Assembly: GCA_034432855.1 (NCBI GenBank)
Contig: DAOUBA010000037.1
Span: forward strand, 1-53,628
Reading direction: 5' to 3'
Source: DAOUBA01 sp034432855
Lineage (GTDB): Bacteria > Chloroflexota > Anaerolineae > B4-G1
DNA length: 53,628 nt
Positions 35,636-43,791 of this stretch are shown one piece after another; the stretch's first letter is position 1; each line of letters begins with the position of its first letter. The position numbers and the translations under genes are program-made. The notes under the pieces are model-generated. The model was given only the letters and a program-made list of their open reading frames with translations, was not told the DNA's origin and did not search any database.

Positions 35636-35664
35636 ACTATAACACGTTCGGCCACTGTTGTCAA
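35636..35664 (-). promoter_or_regulatory. rRNA operon promoter P2
   Basis: On the minus strand: consensus TTGACA (35659-35664), 17-base spacer, TATAGT (35636-35641). Start site about 90 bases before the mature 16S. Confidence 0.85.
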
Positions 35665-35797
35665 GAGAGACGAGAAAACCGATGCTCGGTACTTCAGCAT
35701 CGGCCAGGCAACTTCCCGCGATATGTCTCAGGAGTCTTGCCCCTAGAACTCTTGATTGTCAGACCGCGCCACTCAGTGGGCCGGATTTTCCAGTTAT

Positions 35798-35825
35798 ATT
35801 ATAGCAGACTTTGCGATCTTGTCAA
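35798..35825 (-). promoter_or_regulatory. rRNA operon promoter P1
   Basis: On the minus strand: consensus TTGACA (35820-35825), 16-base spacer, consensus TATAAT (35798-35803). The MITE-like copy 2 and its target duplication start 4 bases upstream of the -35 box, where an UP element or activator site would lie. Confidence 0.85.
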
Positions 35826-35828
35826 GAA

Positions 35829-35932
35829 TTTGATGATGTGGGTGATTACCCACATGTCTGGGCGAAGGAGAAATCGGCGGGTTGGGCGGGATGTGTCACA
35901 TCGAAGATGTGGGTAATCACCAGTTTGATGAT
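35829..35932. mobile_element. MITE-like element, copy 2, with 9-bp target duplication
   Basis: Element body 35838-35923 (86 bp). Ends: GTGGGTGATTACCCACATG at 35838 and, on the other strand from 35923, CTGGTGATTACCCACATCT, sharing TGATTACCCACAT. The perfect direct repeat TTTGATGAT flanks the element at 35829-35837 and 35924-35932. The internal GGAGAAATCGGCGGGTTGGG matches copy 1 at 23095-23225 (one or two differences) in the opposite orientation. No ORF. Confidence 0.82.
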
Positions 35933-35986
35933 CGGTGCCCACACGTTTGAGCAAAGGAAATCGGGCGAACCGGGGGCATAACTGGC

Positions 35987-36015
35987 TTGCGCGTTCACCG
36001 CGTCCGTGTTATAAT
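35987..36015 (+). promoter_or_regulatory. Promoter of the nusA operon
   Basis: TTGCGC (35987-35992), 17-base spacer, consensus TATAAT (36010-36015), divergent from the rRNA promoters 160 bases away. Confidence 0.8.
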
Positions 36016-36036
36016 CTGCACCGTATACAGTCATCG

Positions 36037-36070
36037 AAGAGAAGTGGGCAAGCCCCACTTTTCTTTCTAT
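36037..36070 (+). promoter_or_regulatory. Attenuator-like hairpin in the nusA leader
   Basis: AAGTGGG (36042-36048) pairs with CCCACTT (36054-36060), extendable to about 12 pairs, with loop CAAGC and followed by TTCTTTCT. It starts about 15 bases after the predicted transcription start and precedes the SD (AGGAG, about 36095) of nusA. It looks like an intrinsic terminator within the leader, so NusA could control its own operon by readthrough; that control is inference. Confidence 0.6.
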
Positions 36071-36107
36071 ACTGCTCCTGAGTGGTTCGAGTTGGCAGGA
36101 GAAGGAC

Positions 36108-38024
36108 ATGAAGTCAGATTTCTTATTGGCGTTCAATCAGGTATGCAGCGATCGTGGCCTGCCCAGGGAGGTCGTGCTCGAAGCCCTGCAATCGGCACTG
36201 GTCTCTGCCTATCGCCATAACGTCGGGGGTAATCCCAACCAGAACGTGACGGCTGAACTCGACCTGGAGACGGGCAGGGCACGCGTCTTCGTCGAGAAGC
36301 AGGTAGTCGAGACGGTGAACGATCGCTTGCAGGAGATTTCACTGGCAGATGCCCGGCGGATTCAGCCGCGAGCGTCTCTGGGCGACATGGTGATGGTCGA
36401 AGATACGCCTGCAGACTTTGGGCGTATCGCGGCACAGAGCGCCAAGCAGATCATTCTGCAGCGCATCCGCGAGGCCGAGCGCGAAGCACGCTACACCCAC
36501 TACGCCCAGCAAGAAGGGGAGATCGTTCACGGCACGGTTCAGAGTATCAAGCCACAGGCCATCACGTTGCACCTGGAAGGCACCGAGGCCATCCTGCCGC
36601 GCAGCCAGCAGGTACCCGGCGAACGGTATACGGTACATCAGCGACTACGGGCCTACGTGCTAGAAGTACGCAAGACCAATCGCGGGCCACAGATCATCGT
36701 CTCGCGCAGCCACAAAGATATGCTGCGCCGCCTGTTGGAACTGGAAGTGCCCGAGATCTTTAATGGAGTGGTCGAGATCAAATCCATTGCCCGCGAGGCC
36801 GGTTCACGCTCCAAGGTCGCCGTGGTCGCACGCCAGGCCGGCGTGGACCCGGTGGGGGCGTGCGTCGGGATGCGCGGCGTGCGCATCCAGTCCATCGTCA
36901 ATGAACTCGGCGGGGAGAAGATTGACGTGATCGAATGGAGCCCAGATCCGGCTACGTTTATCGCCAAGGCGCTCAGCCCGGCCAAAGTGTTGAGCGTGAT
37001 GCTGGAGGAAGACCCGGTCGAAGGCAAGACGGCGAGCGTCGTGGTGCCCGACGATCAACTCTCGCTGGCTATCGGGCGGGCCGGGCAGAACGCCCGGTTG
37101 GCAGCCAAGTTGACCAACTGGCGCATTGACATCCAGGGGGTGACCGAGGCGGCCACCTGGGCACTCAAGCAGGTGAACGAGGATGCCAATATTCTCCCGG
37201 CGTTGGGTAGCGTGGCAGAGTTGCTTCCCACTGTCGCTAACATTCTGCACCAGCACGAGCAGGAAGGGCTGCCCTACAGCAGCGAGGAACTGCTCAAGAT
37301 GCGGCAGGTAATCGAAGGCGTGCAAGGTTACTATGCCTCGATCCGCAACGCCGAGCGGGCACGCCACATGGCTGAAGAGGCTGCCCGCCGTGCAGCCATC
37401 GAAGCCGCCGAGGCCGAGCGCCGCGCCGCCATTGAGGCCGTCCGCGCCCGCATCCCGCCCACAGCCTATGAGGTGCCGCTGGCCGAAACGGGCCTCAGCC
37501 CACGTGTGTTGAGTCACCTGGAACGGGCCGGTATCTCGACCGTCGGCACTGTCATGGAACGCCTGGCCGAAGGGGATGAGGGCTTGCTGAAACTGGAGGG
37601 CTTTGGCCCCAAGAGCCTGGCCGAGGTCAAGGCAGTCCTTGACTCGCTGACGTTGCCAGAAGCCGCTCCGGTTGAGCAGCCGCCCGCCGTCGAAGCCACG
37701 GCGGTCGCGCCTGCCACTCCCGCGCCCGAAGCCCCGGTTGCTCCTGTAGAGGAAGCCGTGGCGGCAGCAGAGGCCGTTCCAGAGGCTGTTGCAGCGCCAC
37801 CCGAGGTGCCCGCGATCGCAGAGGTGCCAGCCATCGAGGCCCCGGAACTGCTGTTCGAGGAAGAGGAGGAAGAGGAGGAACTCGTCCCGGAGAGCGAGAG
37901 GAAGCGCGAAAAGGATCGCCACCGCCGCCGCGAATTGGTCTACGACGAAGAACTGGGAATGGTCGTGGCCCGCCGTCGGCGCAAGCGCGGAGAGGAAGAG
38001 GATTGGGAAGAGTTCCTGAGGTAA
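36108..38024 (+). CDS. nusA: Transcription termination/antitermination factor NusA
   Basis: 638 aa, longer than the usual 350-500. N-terminal RNAP-binding domain 1-130, S1 domain about 135-200 (GEIVHGTVQSIKPQAITLHL), KH1 with GACVGMRGVRIQSIVNELGG (about 247-266), KH2 with LAIGRAGQNARLAAKL. After a helical Ala/Glu/Arg region (about 410-450) a helix-hairpin-helix repeat (LKLEGFGPKSLAEVKAVLDSL region, about 460-520) resembles the alpha-CTD/NusA C-terminal repeat. The rest is an Ala/Pro/Glu-rich linker, an acidic EEEEEEEL patch and a basic Arg-rich end. ATG 36108 with AGGAG. rimP, which usually precedes nusA, is absent from this position. Confidence 0.97.
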   Translation: MKSDFLLAFNQVCSDRGLPREVVLEALQSALVSAYRHNVGGNPNQNVTAELDLETGRARVFVEKQVVETVNDRLQEISLADARRIQPRASLGDMVMVEDTPADFGRIAAQSAKQIILQRIREAEREARYTHYAQQEGEIVHGTVQSIKPQAITLHLEGTEAILPRSQQVPGERYTVHQRLRAYVLEVRKTNRGPQIIVSRSHKDMLRRLLELEVPEIFNGVVEIKSIAREAGSRSKVAVVARQAGVDPVGACVGMRGVRIQSIVNELGGEKIDVIEWSPDPATFIAKALSPAKVLSVMLEEDPVEGKTASVVVPDDQLSLAIGRAGQNARLAAKLTNWRIDIQGVTEAATWALKQVNEDANILPALGSVAELLPTVANILHQHEQEGLPYSSEELLKMRQVIEGVQGYYASIRNAERARHMAEEAARRAAIEAAEAERRAAIEAVRARIPPTAYEVPLAETGLSPRVLSHLERAGISTVGTVMERLAEGDEGLLKLEGFGPKSLAEVKAVLDSLTLPEAAPVEQPPAVEATAVAPATPAPEAPVAPVEEAVAAAEAVPEAVAAPPEVPAIAEVPAIEAPELLFEEEEEEEELVPESERKREKDRHRRRELVYDEELGMVVARRRRKRGEEEDWEEFLR

Positions 38025-38030
38025 TGTCCT

Positions 38031-38354
38031 ATGGGCAAGCAGCAGCGCCGCAAGCACGTCCCCCAGCGCACCTGCGTCGCCTGCCGGACAGTGCGAGGCA
38101 AACGGGAACTGGTGCGCATCGTGCGCATTCCTGAAGGCGCGATGGTCGTGGACGAGACGGGCAAGCGCAGCGGGCGAGGTGCTTACTTGTGCCGCCAGCG
38201 CTCCTGCTGGGAGAGTGCCTTGGCGCAGCGGCGGTTGGAGCACGCCCTGAAGGTTGCGTTGACAGCGGAGAACGAGACCTTGTTGCGCGAGTACGCGACT
38301 GGACTGCCCCAGTCCCTGACAGAGCCGGAGGAAGGCAAGGAAGGGAGCGAGTAG
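38031..38354 (+). CDS. ylxR: YlxR-family RNA-binding protein (RnpM-like)
   Basis: 107 aa. DUF448/YlxR fold: RTCVACRTVRGKRELVRIVR at about 13-32, then GKRSGRGAYLCRQRSCWESAL with paired Cys, and a helical end. Members bind RNA and have been linked to RNase P modulation. It is the standard gene between nusA and infB, 6 bases after nusA. The last 20 residues are acidic and variable. Confidence 0.93.
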   Translation: MGKQQRRKHVPQRTCVACRTVRGKRELVRIVRIPEGAMVVDETGKRSGRGAYLCRQRSCWESALAQRRLEHALKVALTAENETLLREYATGLPQSLTEPEEGKEGSE

Positions 38355-38356
38355 AC

Positions 38357-40150
38357 GTGAGCAATCAGACGACAGAAAAGCCAATGGTCGAAATTCCGGC
38401 CTTCCTGACCGTGCGCCAGTTATCGGAACTGGTGAACGCCAGCCCGATCGTCGTCATCAAGCAGTTGATGGATGCCGGCGTGATGGCGAACATCAACCAG
38501 CAGATTGATTTTGAGACGGCGGCCATCGTCGCCCAGGAGATGGGGTTCGAGGTCAAGGAGGAAACGCCGACGGTTGCAGAGGAGGCCGTCGAGGGGGGGC
38601 CGACTCTGCTGTGGGAGCGTCTCTACGCCGGTGAAGACCCGGCCAAACTCAAGCCACGGCCTCCGGTCGTCACCATCCTGGGCCACGTGGATCACGGCAA
38701 AACCTCGCTGTTGGATGCGATACGCCATACCGACGTGGTCGCCGGTGAGGTGGGAGGAATCACACAGCACATTGGCGCCTACCAGATCGAGCATAATGGG
38801 CGCAAGATCACCTTTCTAGACACGCCCGGCCACGAAGCCTTTACCGCGATGCGCGCCCGTGGGGCTCATACGACCGACATCGCCGTGCTGGTGGTGGCCG
38901 CCGACGACGGCGTGATGCCCCAAACCATCGAAGCGATCAACCACGCGCGCGCCGCACGGGTGCCCATCATCGTCGCCCTCAATAAGATAGACAAACCCGG
39001 CGCCCAACCGGACAGGGTCAAGCAACAACTGGCCGACCTGGGCCTGACCCCCGACGACTGGGGTGGGAACACGTTGTGCATTCCCGTTTCAGCCAAGCAA
39101 AAGACCGGCCTGGACGACCTGCTAGAGGGCATCCTGCTCATCGCGGACTCGAGCGAGATCAAAGCCAATCCCGACCGGCACGCCGTGGGCACGGTGCTGG
39201 AGGGAAGGCTAGAACGCACTCACGGTGCAACCGCGACCGTGCTGGTGCAGAACGGCACGCTGCGCCTGGGCGATACGGTGATCGCCGGCATGGCCTATGG
39301 CCGCGTGCGCAAGATGCTCGACGAGAGCGGACGGCCCATTGAGGAGGCGCCGCCTTCGACGCCGGTGATGATCCTGGGCCTCTCCGGTGTACCCGAGGCA
39401 GGCGAGATCTTCCAGGTCGTAGCAGACGAGCGTGCCGCGCGGGCGATGATCGCCAGGCGCCAGGAGGAACTGGCCGCCAAGGCCGCTGCACCGGTGAAGG
39501 CTTTCACCCTCGACGATTTCTCCCAGCGCATCCAGGCCGGTCAAGTCAAGGAACTCAATCTGATCATCAAGACCGACGTGCAGGGCTCCATCGAGCCCAT
39601 CGTCAACTCGCTGGAGAAACTGGGCAGTGAGGACCTGAAGGTCAACGTCATTCACGCCGCCGCCGGCACTATCACCGAGTCAGACGTCAACCTGGCTGCT
39701 GCCTCTCATGCTATCGTCATCGGTTTCCAGGTACAGCCCGACCCAGCCGCCCGCCGTCTGGCGGAGAGCGAAGGCGTAGACATCCGCACGTACGACATCA
39801 TCTACAAACTGGTGGACGAGGTGGACAAGGCGCTCAAGGGCCTGTTGGAGCCGACCTACGTGGACGTGGTGGTGGGCGAAGCGGAAGTGCGGGCGACTTT
39901 TGACATCTCCAAGGTTGGCGTCGTGGCAGGGTGCTATGTGCGCCAGGGCGAAGCGCGGCGTAACGCCCGCGCGCGGGTCTTTCGCGGCCAAGAGCAGGTG
40001 TTCAACGGCCATGTCGCCTCGCTCAAACGCTTCGCCAAGGACGTGCGTGAGGTGCGCACAGGCTTCGAGTGCGGCGTGGCGCTGGAAGGCTTTCAGGATT
40101 ATGCCATCGGTGACGTGATCCAGTTCTACATCAAAGAGCGGCAGGAATAA
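38357..40150 (+). CDS. infB: Translation initiation factor IF-2
   Basis: 597 aa, a short IF-2 with one N-terminal IF2_N module (about 10-60) and no long linker. GTPase motifs: GHVDHGKTSLLDAIRHT (about 111), DTPGHEAFT and NKIDKPG. Domains II-IV follow with VLEGRLERTHGATATVLVQN and the C-terminal fMet-tRNA binding domain ending VRTGFECGVALEGFQDYAIG. The start is GTG 38357, just after the ylxR stop; an ATG at 38384 is a later alternative. The frame upstream overlaps ylxR and is a shadow. Confidence 0.96.
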   Translation: MSNQTTEKPMVEIPAFLTVRQLSELVNASPIVVIKQLMDAGVMANINQQIDFETAAIVAQEMGFEVKEETPTVAEEAVEGGPTLLWERLYAGEDPAKLKPRPPVVTILGHVDHGKTSLLDAIRHTDVVAGEVGGITQHIGAYQIEHNGRKITFLDTPGHEAFTAMRARGAHTTDIAVLVVAADDGVMPQTIEAINHARAARVPIIVALNKIDKPGAQPDRVKQQLADLGLTPDDWGGNTLCIPVSAKQKTGLDDLLEGILLIADSSEIKANPDRHAVGTVLEGRLERTHGATATVLVQNGTLRLGDTVIAGMAYGRVRKMLDESGRPIEEAPPSTPVMILGLSGVPEAGEIFQVVADERAARAMIARRQEELAAKAAAPVKAFTLDDFSQRIQAGQVKELNLIIKTDVQGSIEPIVNSLEKLGSEDLKVNVIHAAAGTITESDVNLAAASHAIVIGFQVQPDPAARRLAESEGVDIRTYDIIYKLVDEVDKALKGLLEPTYVDVVVGEAEVRATFDISKVGVVAGCYVRQGEARRNARARVFRGQEQVFNGHVASLKRFAKDVREVRTGFECGVALEGFQDYAIGDVIQFYIKERQE

Positions 40151-40192
40151 GGCGAGAGGCAAGAAACAGGACTTTGCCGGAAGGTGTGCTTG

Positions 40193-40402
40193 ATGTCTGC
40201 CTGGAGTGTTCGTTCTGGGTGGGATGAGACACGAGTGCGTCAAGTACTCGCCCATTACGAGACCCAGTCCGAGGAAGACGCCGTTGCTAAAGACGAGACG
40301 TTCCTCAAGGAGGAAAAAGGCCGGGCGGTGGTAGAGGTCCCTTTCGAGTTGATCCCTGTCATCCGTGAGGTGATCGCCCAATACGAGATGACAAAGGCCT
40401 GA
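40193..40402 (+). CDS. Small orphan protein between infB and rbfA
   Basis: 69 aa, function unknown. Contains RVRQVLAHYETQSEEDAVAK followed by an acidic-to-basic stretch and VVEVPFELIPVIREVIAQYE. The pattern (helix with HYE-Q-EEE-A, then strand and helix) recalls small proteins that often sit beside toxin or nuclease genes, but there is no partner here. ATG 40193 is chosen; a GTG at 40184 would add 3 residues. rbfA begins 5 bases after its stop, so it is part of the operon. Confidence 0.65.
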   Translation: MSAWSVRSGWDETRVRQVLAHYETQSEEDAVAKDETFLKEEKGRAVVEVPFELIPVIREVIAQYEMTKA

Positions 40403-40406
40403 GACA

Positions 40407-40784
40407 ATGGGCAAGAGATATCAACGCCGGGTCTCTGACCTGATCCGCACCCACCTGACGGATCTGCTGGAGCGCAAGACCAACGATCCGCGCTTGCGCA
40501 TGGTCACGGTCACCGACGTGACGGTCACTCAGGATACCCTCCGGGCCGACGTGCACTTTAGCGTGCTGGGCGGCGCCGAGATGCAGGCCGAAGCGCTGGC
40601 CGGCCTGAAGAGCGCCGCTGGCTGGCTACGGCACGAGTTGGGCCAACGGCTGCGACTGCGCAACACTCCGCAACTGGTTTTCCATTACGATCCTTCATTG
40701 GAGCGCGGGGAACACATTGCCAGCATCCTCGATGAACTAGGTTTCCGTGACGAAGAAACAAAGCGCGGCGCTAAAACAGGCTAG
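40407..40784 (+). CDS. rbfA: Ribosome-binding factor A
   Basis: 125 aa. KH-like 30S maturation factor: RYQRRVSDLIRTHLTDLLER, DPRLRMVTVTDVTVTQDT, AEALAGLKSAAGWLRHELGQ and LRLRNTPQLVFHYDPSLERG are family hallmarks. Follows the small gene by 4 bases and overlaps the nrnA start by 38 bases. Placement after infB is typical. Confidence 0.96.
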   Translation: MGKRYQRRVSDLIRTHLTDLLERKTNDPRLRMVTVTDVTVTQDTLRADVHFSVLGGAEMQAEALAGLKSAAGWLRHELGQRLRLRNTPQLVFHYDPSLERGEHIASILDELGFRDEETKRGAKTG

Positions 40785-41739
40785 CCAACTGATCCGGGCG
40801 GCACACCACCCCCTGCTCGTGTGCCACATTTCCCCCGACGGAGATGCCGTCGGCAGCCTGACCGCTCTGGGCTGGGCTTTGCACCAGATGGGCCTGCGCC
40901 CGGCCCTGGCCTGCTCCGATCCCATCCCCGCCCAGTTCGATTACATCCCCGGCGCCAGAACAATCGTGCAGGAGATCAACACCCCCTTCGACCTCGTCGT
41001 GTGCGTGGACTGCTCCGATCGGGAGAGATTGGGCCGCTTTCTCGAGTTGCCAGCCTTTGGGAGTGTTCCACTCGTCAACATTGACCATCACGTCACCAAC
41101 GCCTGCTTCGGTACGGTCAACCTGGTGGATCCGGAGGCCTCGTCCACTGCCGAGATCGTGTTGCGCCTGCTGGACGCGATGCGAATTCCCCTGAGCACCG
41201 AATCGGCCACCTGCCTGCTCGCTGGCATCGTCTCCGACACCCGGGGCTTCCGCACCGGCAATACCACTGTCGAGGTGGTAGAGACGGCATTGCGGTTGAT
41301 GAGGGCCGGAGCCTCGCTGCCCACCGTTGCCCATCACTCCCTCGACCGCCGTTCCACGTCAGCGATCCGGCTCTGGGGCGCAGCACTCGCCCAACTGCAC
41401 GTCGAGGATCGCCTGCTCTGGACGAGCATCTTGCAGGCTATGCGCCGCACCACGGGCCACGCCGGAAACGGTGACTTTAAGTTGGCTAACTTTCTCATCA
41501 CTGCTGATGACGTGGATGCTGCAGCTGTCTTTGTCGAACGGGACGATGGCCGCATCGAGGTAAGCCTGCGCGCGGCCCCCGGTTTCGACGTGACGCCGGT
41601 GGCGCTCCAATTCGGCGGCGGCGGCCATACCCTGGCCGCCGGCTGCAACATTCCCGGCCCGCTGGAGGAAGCCCAGGATCGCGTACTCGCCGTCCTCCGT
41701 GCCGAGATCGCCCGACAGAGAATGAGGCGTGAAACGTAA
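40747..41739 (+). CDS. nrnA: DHH-family phosphoesterase (NrnA-like)
   Basis: 330 aa. Bifunctional nano-RNase/PAP-phosphatase family: SPDGDAVGS (about 31-39), VDCSDRERLG, the NIDHHVTNACFG DHH motif (about 114-125), and the DHHA1 domain with GGGGHTLAAGC (about 281). Degrades short RNA ends and recycles phosphoadenosine phosphate. GTG 40747 is chosen because the N-terminal helix fits the family; it overlaps rbfA by 38 bases. The order rbfA-nrnA-truB-ribF is a common one. Confidence 0.92.
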   Translation: MTKKQSAALKQASQLIRAAHHPLLVCHISPDGDAVGSLTALGWALHQMGLRPALACSDPIPAQFDYIPGARTIVQEINTPFDLVVCVDCSDRERLGRFLELPAFGSVPLVNIDHHVTNACFGTVNLVDPEASSTAEIVLRLLDAMRIPLSTESATCLLAGIVSDTRGFRTGNTTVEVVETALRLMRAGASLPTVAHHSLDRRSTSAIRLWGAALAQLHVEDRLLWTSILQAMRRTTGHAGNGDFKLANFLITADDVDAAAVFVERDDGRIEVSLRAAPGFDVTPVALQFGGGGHTLAAGCNIPGPLEEAQDRVLAVLRAEIARQRMRRET

Positions 41740-41756
41740 AGCGTAAAACGCATGAG

Positions 41757-41832
41757 GGCAAAAGTGACACGTGGGGCACTTTCTAGCCTGCCAGCAGCCT
41801 GGAAAGGCCGCTCCACGTGCGGCTTTTGCCAC
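41757..41832. repeat. Inverted repeat between nrnA and truB
   Basis: GGCAAAAGTGACACGTGG at the left and CCACGTGCGGCTTTTGCC at the right form a long hairpin enclosing ACTTTCTAGCCTGCC and GCCTGGAAAGGC words. It is related to the repeat units at 46646-46880 (ACTTTCCAGTCTGCC/GGCTGGAAAGCCC). The flanks are GTGAAACGTAAAGCG-type words. Confidence 0.65.
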
Positions 41833-41880
41833 AATGCGTGCGAATTTTACCTTAATGCCGTAAAACGTGATGCGTGAAGC

Positions 41881-42783
41881 GTGGACGGGATTCTCAACCT
41901 CAACAAGCCTCGTGGCCCGACCTCTCACGACGTCGTCGAACGCGTGCGCGCGCTGACCGGTGTCCGCCGCGTGGGGCACGCCGGCACGCTCGACCCACTG
42001 GCGACCGGCGTGCTGCTCGTGTGTCTCGGCCAGGCCACCCGTGTGGCGGAGTATCTGATGGCCGGACAGAAGGTCTACCGTGCTCGCGTACGGCTGGGTG
42101 TCACTACCGATACTTACGACGCCGAAGGCCGGGTGGTGGCCGAAGCGCCGGTGACGGTGAGCCGCGAGCAGGTTGAAGAAACATTGGCCCGCTTCCGTGG
42201 CCCGATCCTGCAGACGCCGCCGATGTACTCGGCGCTCAAGCGCGCAGGCGTTCCCCTCCACCGGCTGGCCCGGCGTGGCGTCGAAGCGCAGCGCGAACCG
42301 CGCCCGGTGGAGGTCTTGCAGCTGGAATTGAGCGCGTGGCAACCGCCAGAGTGCACGCTGGAGGTGACCTGCTCGCCGGGCACCTACGTGCGGGTGCTGG
42401 TTCATGACCTGGGGCAGGCGCTCGGCTGCGGAGCACATCTCACCGCGCTCACCCGTCTGGCAAGCGGCGAGTTCCGCCTGGAGGAAGCCATCACGCTGGA
42501 TGCATTCGCCCAGGCCGTTGCCGAGGGCCGCTGGCCCGACCTGCTACACCCACTCGACGCGGCGCTCACACGCTTCCCGGCATTGCAACTCGACGCGGAG
42601 GGAGCACGGCGGTTATGTTCGGGGCAGGCGATCACTCCCCCCCATTCCCTCCCTTCAGGGGGAGAAGAGAGAGGAATCGCCCGCGCCTATGGCCCCAAAG
42701 GCGCCTTCCTGGCGCTCGTGGCCTACGATCCCAACGTCGGGGTTTGGCGTCCCCACAAGGTCTTCTGCCGGGTGGAGCGTTGA
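41881..42783 (+). CDS. truB: tRNA pseudouridine-55 synthase TruB
   Basis: 300 aa. Makes pseudouridine 55 in the T-loop of tRNAs. Motif I GILNLNKPRGPTSHDVV, motif II with catalytic Asp in GHAGTLDPLATGVLLVCLG (about 32-50), later YRARVRLGVTTDTYDAEG and SPGTYVRVLVHDLGQALG. The C-terminal PUA-like domain carries an odd Pro/Gly/Glu-rich segment, PPHSLPSGGEERG (about 254-266), encoded by a C-rich/G-rich palindrome (see finding). The start is GTG 41881, directly after word-like repeats; the SD is weak. Confidence 0.94.
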   Translation: MDGILNLNKPRGPTSHDVVERVRALTGVRRVGHAGTLDPLATGVLLVCLGQATRVAEYLMAGQKVYRARVRLGVTTDTYDAEGRVVAEAPVTVSREQVEETLARFRGPILQTPPMYSALKRAGVPLHRLARRGVEAQREPRPVEVLQLELSAWQPPECTLEVTCSPGTYVRVLVHDLGQALGCGAHLTALTRLASGEFRLEEAITLDAFAQAVAEGRWPDLLHPLDAALTRFPALQLDAEGARRLCSGQAITPPHSLPSGGEERGIARAYGPKGAFLALVAYDPNVGVWRPHKVFCRVER

Positions 42784-42786
42784 CCC

Positions 42787-43764
42787 ATGCAGGTCATCCA
42801 CGACTTGGCACAGTTCATCCCCCCCTCTCCCCCCCCTGTGGGGGGAGGCGGGGGGGGTTACGTCACCGTCGGGGTCTTTGATGGCGTCCATCGTGGCCAC
42901 CAACACCTCATCACCGCGATGGTGGCGACGGCGCACGCGGCAGGCGGCACGGCCATCGCCGTGACATTCGATCCCCACCCGGCCGCCGTACTGGGCCGCA
43001 AGCCCCCGCCGCTCCTGACGACGCTGGCAGAGCGCGCCGACCTCCTGGCCGCATTGGGGCTCGATGTGCTGGTCGTACTGCCCTTCACGCCAGCCCTGGC
43101 CCGTACCTCCGCCGCCGATTTCGTCACGGCGCTCGTGCAGCACCTCCACCTGGCCGAGTTGTGGGGCGGGCCGGACTTTGCGCTGGGTTATCGGCGTGAA
43201 GGCAACATCTCCTGTTTGCGGCGCCTGAGCGCCAGGTGGGGCTTTACCATGCGCGTGGTCGAGCCGCTGATGTGGGAGGGCGCGCTGGTGAACAGCAGCC
43301 GCGTGCGGGCGGCGCTCAAGGTTGGCGATCTCGCTCAGGCGACGGGATGTCTGGGCCGCCCCTACCGGCTGGTGGGCACAGTCGTGCACGGGCGTGGGGC
43401 AGGCCGCGACATGGGCATCCCCACAGCCAACATCGCGCCGCCGCCGGAGCGCCTTATACCTGCCACTGGCATCTATGCCTGCCTGGCGCACAGCGAGCGA
43501 CTGAGCCGCCACCCGGCAGCGGTCAACGTCGGCACCCGGCCCACGTTTGCCGGGCACACCCTGGTGGTCGAAGCGCACCTGCTGGATTTCGAGGGCGACC
43601 TCTACGGCCAGACGCTGGCGCTCGATTTTATCGCCCGGTTACGGGATGAACAAACCTTCCCCAACGTGGAGGCGCTGGTGGCGCAGATCCACAAGGACAT
43701 CGCCCAGGCGCGAAGCATCCTGGGCGTGGTTTCCCTGGCCCGTTCAAACGCCGGCCAGAATTGA
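42787..43764 (+). CDS. ribF: Bifunctional riboflavin kinase/FAD synthetase
   Basis: 325 aa. N-terminal FAD-synthetase domain: VGVFDGVHRGHQ (about 28-39), AVTFDPHPAAVLG, and RVRAAL in place of the usual SSTxIR-type ending. C-terminal riboflavin kinase domain: GRDMGIPTANIAPP, and NVGTRPTFAGHTLVVEAHLL. The N-terminus has an unusual insert, PPSPPPVGGGGGG at residues 12-24 (42820-42858), encoded by a C-run/G-run palindrome between the first strand and the nucleotide-binding motif. Starts 3 bases after truB; last gene of the operon. Confidence 0.93.
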   Translation: MQVIHDLAQFIPPSPPPVGGGGGGYVTVGVFDGVHRGHQHLITAMVATAHAAGGTAIAVTFDPHPAAVLGRKPPPLLTTLAERADLLAALGLDVLVVLPFTPALARTSAADFVTALVQHLHLAELWGGPDFALGYRREGNISCLRRLSARWGFTMRVVEPLMWEGALVNSSRVRAALKVGDLAQATGCLGRPYRLVGTVVHGRGAGRDMGIPTANIAPPPERLIPATGIYACLAHSERLSRHPAAVNVGTRPTFAGHTLVVEAHLLDFEGDLYGQTLALDFIARLRDEQTFPNVEALVAQIHKDIAQARSILGVVSLARSNAGQN

Positions 43765-43791
43765 TTCGGCTGTTGTCCTGCAATCCGCTAT

